Part shown: positions 40,766 to 46,872 of the stretch, piece after piece
Numbering within the stretch: position 1 is the first letter of the stretch
Layout: each line of letters starts with the position of its first letter
NCBI GenBank assembly: GCA_905233555.1
Contig: CAJODF010000033.1
Location: forward strand, 1-46,872
Direction of reading: 5' to 3'
DNA: 46,872 bases
Source: an uncultured Prevotella sp.
GTDB taxonomy: Bacteria > Bacteroidota > Bacteroidia > Bacteroidales > Bacteroidaceae
The notes under the pieces: model-generated
The model's input: only the letters and a program-made list of their open reading frames with translations
What the model was told of the DNA's origin: nothing
Databases searched by the model: none
Made by a program: the position numbers and the translations under genes

Positions 40766-41634
40766 CTTCTCTGTTTAAACAACATCATCAGAGCCTTCAC
40801 GAAGTCCTCGTTTGTGGCAATGCTCACATTATCCACATTACTCTTGTTAAATGTCTCAAACAACTGTGTCTGGCGGTTCATCCAGAACTTGCGGTAGGAG
40901 TCGCGCAGGCGTTTCGAACTGGTATCGACATACTGCTCAAAGCCAGTCTCGGCATCCACCACTTTCATCAAACCCACATCAGGCAGTTCCTTCGCACGCT
41001 GGTCATAGACCTGAATAGCCACCACGTCGTGCTTACGGTTGGCAATCTGCAACGACTGCATGAAATCATTCCTGACATAGAAGTCGCTGAGGATAAACGC
41101 CGTCGTACGACGCTTCTGGACACTCGACAGGAACTCCACCGCCTGCTTCACATCCGTCCGCTTCGACTCCGGGTGGAAGTCCAGCATCTCACGGATAATA
41201 TACAGGATATGCTTACGTCCCTTCTTCGGCGGGATGTACTTCTCAATCTTGTCGGAGAAGAACACCACCCCGATCTTATCGTTGTTCTGGATAGCCGAGA
41301 AAGCAATGGTAGCGGCAATCTCCGTCACCATGTCGCGCTTCATCTGCTTCTGCGTACCGAAATCAAGAGAGCCGCTGACATCTATGAGCAGCATCACCGT
41401 CAGTTCACGCTCCTCCTCAAACACCTTCACGTACGGACGGTGGAAGCGGGCGGTCACATTCCAGTCGATATCGCGCACATCATCGCCGAACTGATATTCA
41501 CGCACCTCGCTGAAGGCCATACCCCTACCCTTGAAGGCAGAATGGTACTGACCTGCAAAGATGTTTGAACTCAGACCTCGGGTCTTGATTTCAATCTTAC
41601 GGACTTTCTTGATAATCTCGCTTGTTTCCATCAA
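40762..41634 (-). CDS. DUF58-domain protein of the Bat operon, 290 aa
   Basis: Cytosolic DUF58/VWA-like protein with FAGQYHSAFKGRGMAFSEVR, YQFGDDVRDIDWNVTARF and a degenerate MIDAS (LLIDVSGSLDFG). DUF58 proteins sit next to MoxR ATPases in most phyla and are thought to be chaperone clients or adaptors. Length and motifs are typical. Separated from moxR by a 32-base ATGCATAATT-type repeat. Confidence 0.9.
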   Translation of the reverse strand: MMETSEIIKKVRKIEIKTRGLSSNIFAGQYHSAFKGRGMAFSEVREYQFGDDVRDIDWNVTARFHRPYVKVFEEERELTVMLLIDVSGSLDFGTQKQMKRDMVTEIAATIAFSAIQNNDKIGVVFFSDKIEKYIPPKKGRKHILYIIREMLDFHPESKRTDVKQAVEFLSSVQKRRTTAFILSDFYVRNDFMQSLQIANRKHDVVAIQVYDQRAKELPDVGLMKVVDAETGFEQYVDTSSKRLRDSYRKFWMNRQTQLFETFNKSNVDNVSIATNEDFVKALMMLFKQRS

Positions 41635-41666
41635 TTATGCATTATGAATTATGCATTGTGCATTAA
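41635..41666 (-). repeat. Simple repeat spacer (TGCATAATTCATAA type)
   Basis: The moxR-DUF58 gap consists of iterated TGCATAAT / TTCATAAT with internal palindromes (ATGCAT, AATT). Contains several ATG triplets out of frame with the gene. Confidence 0.65.
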
Positions 41667-42662
41667 TCAGGGCACTTCGACCTTATTGATAATCTTCGAG
41701 ACGATTTCCTCGCTCGTGATATTGCTGGCCTCGGCCTCGTAGGTCAGACCGATACGGTGACGCAGCACATCGTGAGCCACGGCACGCACATCCTCAGGCA
41801 CCACATAGCCGCGACGCTTGATGAAAGCGTATGCCCGGGCAGCCTTCGCCAGATTGATGCTGGCACGGGGTGAACCACCGAAGGAAATCATATCCTTCAG
41901 ATCCCTCAGACCATAACGGTCGGGATAACGGGTAGCAAACACGATATCGGCGATATACTGCTCAATCTTTTCGTCAAGATAGACCTCACGCACCACATCT
42001 CTGGCACGGAGAATCTCCTCGGCGGTCGTCACAGGCGTCACCTTCGGCATCTCACCGGCGATATTCTCGCGGATGATCTTCTTTTCCTCGTCGAGCGAGG
42101 GATAGTCGATGACCACCTTCAGCATAAAACGGTCCACCTGTGCCTCGGGCAATGGATAGGTACCTTCCTGCTCAATGGGGTTCTGGGTAGCCATCACGAG
42201 GAAGGGATTCGGCAACAAGAAGGTCTCACTGCCGATGGTCACCTGCTTTTCCTGCATGGCCTCAAGCAAGGCACTCTGTACCTTTGCCGGTGCACGGTTG
42301 ATTTCATCTGCCAACACAAAGTTTGCAAACACAGGACCTTTCTTCACCTGGAACTTCTCATCCTTCTGCGAATAGATCATCGTACCGATGACGTCGGCAG
42401 GGAGAAGGTCGGGTGTAAACTGGATACGACTGTAGTCGGAGTCAATCAACTGTGCCAGCGTCTTGATGGCCAAGGTCTTTGCCAGTCCAGGCACGCCCTC
42501 CAGGAGGATATGTCCGTCACTCAGCAAACCGATGAGGAGAGAGTCAACGAGGTGTTTCTGCCCTACGATGACACGATCCATACCTGTTACAAGATTCGTT
42601 ACAAATGCGCTTTGTTGTTCTATCCGGATATTCAACTCACGGATATCAATTGCTTCTGCCAT
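41667..42662 (-). CDS. moxR: MoxR-family AAA+ ATPase
   Basis: 331 aa. Walker A GVPGLAKT (56-63), Walker B LADEINRAP with the typical AKVQSALLEAMQEKQVT, sensor 1 MATQNPIEQEG, and the C-terminal lid. First gene of the Bat operon. MoxR ATPases act as chaperones that mature or activate VWA proteins and peptidoglycan-related complexes. Full length. Confidence 0.94.
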   Translation of the reverse strand: MAEAIDIRELNIRIEQQSAFVTNLVTGMDRVIVGQKHLVDSLLIGLLSDGHILLEGVPGLAKTLAIKTLAQLIDSDYSRIQFTPDLLPADVIGTMIYSQKDEKFQVKKGPVFANFVLADEINRAPAKVQSALLEAMQEKQVTIGSETFLLPNPFLVMATQNPIEQEGTYPLPEAQVDRFMLKVVIDYPSLDEEKKIIRENIAGEMPKVTPVTTAEEILRARDVVREVYLDEKIEQYIADIVFATRYPDRYGLRDLKDMISFGGSPRASINLAKAARAYAFIKRRGYVVPEDVRAVAHDVLRHRIGLTYEAEASNITSEEIVSKIINKVEVP

Positions 42663-42708
42663 AATATTTCCTTTTTATTTGTTTTCTGAATTTGACCGCA
42701 CCACCTAA

Positions 42709-42764
42709 ATAATATTAAAAAAGTTTCCCAAAACCTAAGTTTTAAGAAACTTTTTCAATATTAA
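42709..42764. terminator. Long AT-rich hairpin between the HU-LysM gene and moxR
   Basis: TAATATT-AAAAAAGTTTC pairs with GAAACTTTTT-CAATATTA; an inner AAAAC-CTAA-GTTTT extends the stem. It lies downstream of the HU-LysM gene and upstream of moxR (both minus strand); T-runs allow termination. Confidence 0.75.
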
Positions 42765-42777
42765 ACCGATTTAATTG

Positions 42778-44058
42778 TCATTTTTGGATTTTTTTCTTCT
42801 TATGAACCAGTTTGGGGATCTTGATTTCCTGTCCGACCTTCAGGTCGGCATCACCCTTGATACCATTGTAAACCTCCAGATAGCACTCCATGCCAGGACC
42901 GATGGTACGCTTGCAAATTCTTGACAAATTATCGGTGGCCTTGACCTTTTCCACATGGTCTGTCCCGACAATCCGATAGGCACCCGTACGTACACGGGAA
43001 TCCATCTGTTCATACTTGTCAAAATCACCTGCAGGCTCCGACTGTGCCACAGGCTTCGGTTCTGGTTTAGGCTCTGGTTTAACCTCAGGCTTGATCTCAG
43101 GCTTGGGCTCAGGCTTAACTTCTGGTTTTGCCTCAGGTTCTGAGGTTTCCGATGCTTTGATCTCCGGCTTGGTGGTCTCAGTCTTTGGAGCCTCGGCTTT
43201 GGGCTTGGCGGCTTCTACCTTTGGCTTGGCAGCCTCCACTTTCGGCTCTGCAGCGGGGGCAGACCCGCCAGCATTTGAGCCGAAATAATAACCTGCAGCA
43301 AAACAGAGACAGCAGGCCAATATGCCTAGCAACCATGTCTTCCACTTGCCAGAAGACTCTTCTTCCATTGGAAGTCCATCTTCCACAGGCTCCGGTTCTG
43401 GATCAGGTTCGGGTTCCGACTCAGGCTCAGGAGCAGGTTCAGGTGCTGGTGCTGGTTCGGGCTCTGGAGCAGGCTCGGGTTCCGGTTCCGGCACTGGGAC
43501 AGGCTCAGGCTCTGGCTCCGGCTCGGGAACAGGTTCTGGCTCAGATATCGGTTCCTGCTCAGGTTCCGTTTCAGACTCGGGCTCGGGCAAGACTTGCGGT
43601 TCATTCTCTGTGACGAAATCTACCAACGGTGCCATTGATGCATCAACGTCATCTATCGGTTCCGGCTCTGGAACAGGCTCCGGCTCCGGTTCTAAATCCG
43701 GCTCGGGTTCCTGTTCTGGTTCCTGTTCAAAGTCAACGCCCTCATTCAGCACAACCGTCTCGAACTGGGAGAAAGGCTTGTTCACCAGTTCCTTCATCAA
43801 AGTATCCGGTGTGAATGTAATCTTGCTATGGCCTTCTATCAAGACCCGTTCTCCATTGTTCACATTCACACTCTCGCGGTCATCCACATCAATGATCTTA
43901 AAAGTGCCCAGACCTTTCACCTTTACAATCTTATCCTGTCCAAGTCCCTTCTGAATCAGATAAAAGAAATCATTGACGAATGCTGAAGCACCCTTCTTCT
44001 TCAGGTTCTTGCGCTCAATGAGCACAGCAGCCAATTCATTAAGTGATATCTTACTCAT
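42778..44058 (-). CDS. Membrane-spanning HU-like / LysM-like protein, 426 aa
   Basis: N-terminal HU/IHF-like DNA-binding domain (1-95; GLGTFKIID and [13 protein letters not shown] as in HU), an acidic Glu-Pro repeat linker (~111-230), one TM ([19 protein letters not shown], 242-260) preceded by GKWK, a Lys/Glu-Pro linker of TonB type (~265-338) and a C-terminal LysM-like domain ([33 protein letters not shown]; 366-417). By the positive-inside rule the HU end is cytoplasmic and the LysM end periplasmic. It could tie the nucleoid to peptidoglycan (inference). It is translationally coupled (TAATG) to an upstream HU gene. Related proteins are, to my memory, annotated only as HU-family. Confidence 0.85.
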   Translation of the reverse strand: MSKISLNELAAVLIERKNLKKKGASAFVNDFFYLIQKGLGQDKIVKVKGLGTFKIIDVDDRESVNVNNGERVLIEGHSKITFTPDTLMKELVNKPFSQFETVVLNEGVDFEQEPEQEPEPDLEPEPEPVPEPEPIDDVDASMAPLVDFVTENEPQVLPEPESETEPEQEPISEPEPVPEPEPEPEPVPVPEPEPEPAPEPEPAPAPEPAPEPESEPEPDPEPEPVEDGLPMEEESSGKWKTWLLGILACCLCFAAGYYFGSNAGGSAPAAEPKVEAAKPKVEAAKPKAEAPKTETTKPEIKASETSEPEAKPEVKPEPKPEIKPEVKPEPKPEPKPVAQSEPAGDFDKYEQMDSRVRTGAYRIVGTDHVEKVKATDNLSRICKRTIGPGMECYLEVYNGIKGDADLKVGQEIKIPKLVHKKKKIQK

Positions 44059-44345
44059 TACTCAGCCCCTCCACTCTTTACACGTTCTTTCCAACCGACA
44101 TTCGGCTTAAAATTCAGCACCAGTTTGGGCGGAACGAGCATCCGCTGTCCGGTAGATGGATTCACCATGATACGTTCCATCTTCTTCTTCACCTCGAATG
44201 TCCCGAAATTCGGGATCAACACAGAATCACCCTCTAGGAAATGGTCTCCCATCGTCTCTATCAGGAGGTCCACCATCTGCTGGGTGTCTTCTGTTGAATA
44301 GCCTGTCTTATTGGCCAGTTCTGTCATGAAGTCTTTATTATTCAT
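44058..44345 (-). CDS. HU-family DNA-binding protein, 95 aa
   Basis: Stand-alone HU/IHF-type histone-like protein: [32 protein letters not shown], and [20 protein letters not shown] for the beta-arm with its Pro. No membrane segment. Its stop overlaps the start of the membrane HU-LysM gene, so the two are made together and may heterodimerise, as HU-like subunits commonly do (inference). Follows rimO by 3 bases. Confidence 0.93.
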   Translation of the reverse strand: MNNKDFMTELANKTGYSTEDTQQMVDLLIETMGDHFLEGDSVLIPNFGTFEVKKKMERIMVNPSTGQRMLVPPKLVLNFKPNVGWKERVKSGGAE

Positions 44346-44348
44346 ATC

Positions 44349-45656
44349 TCAATATGTGATTGTGGTTGCATATAAATCGAATTCCTCGGAGTCCGTAATC
44401 CGCACTGGATAGAATTCTCCGATGGTCAGTTCCCTTTCATGGACAGGAATAAGCACCTCGGGATCGACCTCCGGGGAACAGAACTCCGTCCGTCCAATAT
44501 AGTAATCGCCCTCCTGCCTGTCGATGACGACACGCTGGATAGTCCCTATCTTTTCAGCCTCTATCTCGGCACTGATTCTCTGTTGGATACGCATCAGTTT
44601 GTCGAGTCGCTGCTGCTTCACTTCCTCAGGCACATCATCTTGATAGTGTTGTTCCGAATAAGTGCCTTCCTCCTCCGAATAGGCAAAGGCGCCCATCCGC
44701 TCGAAACGGGCCCATTTGGTGAAGGCAAGGAGTTCTTCGAAGTCTTCTTCCGTCTCTCCGGGGAAGCCCACCATCAGGGTCGTACGCAGGTGGATACCCG
44801 GCACTTCGCGGCGCAGACGCTCCACGAGATCATAAGTCTCCTGCTTGCTCACATTCCGCTTCATCCTATCCAGCATTCGGTCGGAGATATGCTGCAAGGC
44901 GATATCGAGATAGTTGCAGACATTCCGTTTCTCCCGAATCACCCGGAGCAGAGCCCAGGGGAAATGCGTCGGATAGGCATAATGCAGACGAATCCACTCC
45001 ACACCCTTGATGTCGGCCATCCGTTCTATCAGTTCTGCGATATGCTGCTTACCGTCGATATCCACCCCATAGTAGGTCAGTTCCTGTGCAATGACATTGA
45101 ACTCCTTGACCCCCTGGCCCACCAGATGGCGCACCTCGTCGAGAATCTCCTCCATCGGACGACTCTGGTGTTTTCCAGTAATCAACGGAATGGCGCAGTA
45201 GGCACAATGACGGTCACAGCCCTCGCTAATCTTGATATAGGTATAATGCTTCGGTGTCGTGATGTGTCTGTGGTAATCTCTTTCCTCTTTTCTCTTTCCA
45301 CTTTCCTCTATATCATGCAGCAGTTGCTTATAGTTAAACTTCCCATACCAGCCATCGACCTCAGGAATCTCCGCCTCCAACTCTGCCAGATAGCGCTCCG
45401 ACAGACAGCCCATCACGAAGAGTTTCTCGATCTGTCCCTCCGTCTTGGCCTGGGCAAACTCCAGGATGGTGTTGATACTTTCTTCCTTGGCATCATTGAT
45501 AAAACCACAGGTATTGACAACGACGATCTCACCCTGAGGGTCATCGGAATCATGGGTCACATGATAGCCGTTGGCCTCAAAGAGTCCCATCAGCATCTCG
45601 GAATCAACCAGATTCTTCGAACAACCGAGCGATATGAAATCAATCGTCTTACTCAT
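44349..45656 (-). CDS. rimO: Ribosomal protein S12 methylthiotransferase
   Basis: 435 aa. N-terminal UPF0004 domain with cluster cysteines in LGCSKNLVDSE, NTCGFIND and GCLSERY; radical SAM motif GCDRHCAYCAIP (~145); C-terminal TRAM domain. LGCSKNLVDSE and the absence of MiaB features favour RimO. Methylthiolates Asp of ribosomal protein S12. An unusual stretch (GKRKEERD, ~118-125) is encoded by a GAAAGTGGAAAGAGAAAAG simple repeat and looks like an insertion between domains. Overlaps ftsY by 8 bases (ATGAGTAA). Confidence 0.93.
   Translation of the reverse strand: MSKTIDFISLGCSKNLVDSEMLMGLFEANGYHVTHDSDDPQGEIVVVNTCGFINDAKEESINTILEFAQAKTEGQIEKLFVMGCLSERYLAELEAEIPEVDGWYGKFNYKQLLHDIEESGKRKEERDYHRHITTPKHYTYIKISEGCDRHCAYCAIPLITGKHQSRPMEEILDEVRHLVGQGVKEFNVIAQELTYYGVDIDGKQHIAELIERMADIKGVEWIRLHYAYPTHFPWALLRVIREKRNVCNYLDIALQHISDRMLDRMKRNVSKQETYDLVERLRREVPGIHLRTTLMVGFPGETEEDFEELLAFTKWARFERMGAFAYSEEEGTYSEQHYQDDVPEEVKQQRLDKLMRIQQRISAEIEAEKIGTIQRVVIDRQEGDYYIGRTEFCSPEVDPEVLIPVHERELTIGEFYPVRITDSEEFDLYATTITY
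45278..45308 (-). repeat. Simple repeat inside rimO
   Basis: In the coding sense GAGGAAAGTGGAAAGAGAAA then AGAGGAAAGAG. Same purine-rich class as several intergenic leaders. Confidence 0.6.
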
Positions 45657-46602
45657 TGAAAAGTGAATCCACGAACTGTCGCTTATTGAAAAGTTGCAGG
45701 TCGGTCATTTTCTCGCCAAGTCCGATATACTTCACAGGCACCTTCAACTGGTCGCTGATGCCGATGACCACACCGCCCTTCGCCGTACCGTCGAGTTTGG
45801 TGATGGCCAACGACGTGATCTGGGTCACCGCCGAGAACTGCTTGGCCTGTTCAAAGGCGTTCTGTCCCGTAGAACCGTCGAGCACGAGCATCACCTCATC
45901 GGGAGCCTCGGGCAGCACCTTCTTCATCACATCCTTGATCTTCTTCAACTCGTTCATCAGACCCACCTTGTTGTGCAGACGACCGGCCGTATCGATCAGC
46001 ACCACATCCGCTTCATTGGCCTTGGCACTCGAGAGGGTATCGAAAGCCACGGAGGCAGGATCGGAGCCCATCTGCTGCTTGATGACAGGCACCCCTACCC
46101 GTTCACCCCAGATACACAACTGCTCCACGGCGGCTGCACGGAAGGTATCGGCAGCACCCAGATAGACCTTCTTGCCGGCCTGCTTGAACTGCCAAGCGAG
46201 TTTACCGATGGTGGTCGTCTTACCGACGCCATTCACGCCCACCACCAAGATGACGTAGGGCTTATGGTCGCCAGGCAACTCCCAGTTGTCGTTATCCTCC
46301 GTATTGTTCTCTGCCAACAAAGCGGCTATCTCATCCTTCAGGATACCGTTCAGTTCCGAGGTAGAGACATACTTGTCGCGGGCCACGCGCTCCTCAATCC
46401 GCTCGATAATCTTCAACGTGGTATCCACACCTACATCACTGGTGATGAGCACCTCTTCCAGATTATCCAACACATCGTCATCCACCTTCGACTTACCAGC
46501 CACGGCACGTGTCAGTTTGTCGAATACACTGCTCTTGGTCTTCTCTAGACCTTTGTCAAGTGTCTCTTTTTTCTCCTTATTGAAAAAACCAAATATTCCC
46601 AT
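45649..46602 (-). CDS. ftsY: Signal recognition particle receptor
   Basis: 317 aa SRP-type GTPase. N-domain helices (residues ~20-85), G1 GVNGVGKTT, DTAGRLHNK, TKLDGTAKGG, and the C-terminal GLGEKMTDLQLF. Lacks the long acidic A domain of E. coli FtsY, as usual in this phylum. ATG 46602 gives MGIFGFFNKEKKETL, an amphipathic membrane-targeting start. Its promoter overlaps the preceding terminator and leaves almost no leader. Followed by rimO in overlap. Confidence 0.95.
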   Translation of the reverse strand: MGIFGFFNKEKKETLDKGLEKTKSSVFDKLTRAVAGKSKVDDDVLDNLEEVLITSDVGVDTTLKIIERIEERVARDKYVSTSELNGILKDEIAALLAENNTEDNDNWELPGDHKPYVILVVGVNGVGKTTTIGKLAWQFKQAGKKVYLGAADTFRAAAVEQLCIWGERVGVPVIKQQMGSDPASVAFDTLSSAKANEADVVLIDTAGRLHNKVGLMNELKKIKDVMKKVLPEAPDEVMLVLDGSTGQNAFEQAKQFSAVTQITSLAITKLDGTAKGGVVIGISDQLKVPVKYIGLGEKMTDLQLFNKRQFVDSLFNE

Positions 46603-46610
46603 ATTGAGCG

Positions 46611-46641
46611 CAAAATTAATAATTTTCGATGAAATCGCAAA
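46611..46641 (-). promoter_or_regulatory. ftsY promoter, near-leaderless
   Basis: Minus strand: TTTG (46638-46641), 19-bp spacer, TAATTTTG (46611-46618). The ATG is at 46602, so transcription would begin only a few bases before it. Confidence 0.6.
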
Positions 46642-46679
46642 AAAAAGAGGTCGCAAATTGCTTTGCAACCTCTTTTTTT
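46639..46679. terminator. Hairpin terminator after the DUF4295 gene
   Basis: AAAAAAAGAGGTCGCAAA-TTG-CTTTGCAACCTCTTTTTTT, ~17-bp stem with one mismatch and A/T runs on both sides; works in both directions. Overlaps the ftsY -33 box. Confidence 0.85.
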
Positions 46680-46706
46680 ATGCTAAAATTCAATAATAGT
46701 TCTTAC

Positions 46707-46865
46707 TTAATTCTTAAAGAAGTCCTTAACCTCTTCGTTAGGAACCATCTGCTCGTCGAAGATGTAAGCACCAGTCTTGGGGCTCTTCACCATCTTGATT
46801 ACCTTTGTGTAAGCGCGACCATCCTTTGAACCTTCATGGAGGGTAGCAACGGTTTTCTTTGCCAT
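46707..46865 (-). CDS. DUF4295 small basic protein (candidate ribosomal protein), 52 aa
   Basis: MAKKTVATLHEGSKDGRAYT, then KVIKMVKSPKTGAY and a PNEEVKDFFKN end. It fits DUF4295, a Bacteroidetes-specific family encoded next to ribosomal proteins L28/L33 and ftsY. I recall that a family-specific large-subunit protein, named bL38, was found in a flavobacterial ribosome and that it corresponds to this family; I am not certain of that link. Upstream ribosomal genes would lie beyond the window's right edge. Ends at a terminator. Confidence 0.85.
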   Translation of the reverse strand: MAKKTVATLHEGSKDGRAYTKVIKMVKSPKTGAYIFDEQMVPNEEVKDFFKN

Positions 46866-46872
46866 ACTTCAG

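Noticed and set aside
42709..42764. moxR promoter inside the long hairpin
   Set aside because: I looked for TTTG with TAnnTTTG at 19-21 bp and found only poor matches, so I list the hairpin only.
43016..43954. Long Gly/Ser-rich open frames opposite the HU-LysM gene
   Set aside because: They are the reverse reading of the Glu-Pro and Lys-Pro codon repeats (GGTTCC/GGCTCC) and carry no other signal.

Overview
The window looks like chromosomal DNA of a gut-type Bacteroidales, most likely Prevotella or a close relative. The reasons are: many promoters match the Bacteroidetes form (TTTG-type -33 box, 19-21 bp spacer, TAnnTTTG -7 box); leaders are A-rich and lack Shine-Dalgarno sites; and Bacteroidetes-restricted families are present (GldE, DUF4295, DUF5053, a full Bat/MoxR operon, an EF-G2-type paralogue, the carboxynorspermidine pathway). 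I assigned the species group by reading, not by any search.

Left edge (1-1250): a markedly AT-rich stretch with the tail of one gene and two genes of unknown function. It is followed by a 440-base gene-poor region holding a terminator, an interleaved inverted repeat and four 21-bp tandem repeats, then a DUF5053-like gene. Next come an anti-sigma-antagonist (STAS) protein and a RelA/SpoT-type alarmone synthetase (2052-3446).

Sugar-acid region (3439-13790): a minus-strand operon kdgK - DUF4177-like micro-gene - kdgA - giant double sensor kinase - response regulator - small AbgT-like membrane protein. It is divergent from a LacI-type regulator, altronate dehydratase (uxaA) and a NhaC-type antiporter. 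Together with uxaC (25401-26807) this encodes most of the hexuronate route to pyruvate and glyceraldehyde-3-phosphate; the tagaturonate/fructuronate reductase is not in the window. The kinase has an intact ATPase but no obvious phospho-histidine in its first half, and a histidine box but no ATPase motifs in its second half.

Middle (13825-31442): unknown and envelope proteins (zinc-ribbon membrane protein, GH25 lysozyme with a histone-H1-like linker, C11 clostripain lipoprotein); gldE, ssb and an unknown gene downstream of a four-tRNA cluster (Gly-Leu-Leu-Gly) with structured repeats; nspC with a response-regulator/kinase hybrid; glmS-uxaC divergent from asparaginase; an EF-G2-like factor; and hemW.

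Right part (31455-46865): DUF7477-like exported protein, queA, a PAP2 phosphatase, then the moxR-DUF58-orf-batA-batBC-batDE operon in which BatB/BatC and BatD/BatE are fused. After that come an unusual membrane protein with a cytoplasmic HU domain and a periplasmic LysM-like domain next to a plain HU gene, then rimO, ftsY and the DUF4295 (candidate ribosomal protein) gene.

The most interesting signals are: (1) the transmembrane HU-LysM protein, which could tether the nucleoid to the wall; (2) the split two-module kinase inside a sugar-acid operon; (3) simple-sequence repeats that form leader regions in one orientation, encode signal-peptide cores in the other, and in the bat operon make leader and signal-peptide regions complementary; (4) structured repeats next to the tRNA genes whose variable stems keep pairing; (5) a tRNA-Gly copy with C at position 55.
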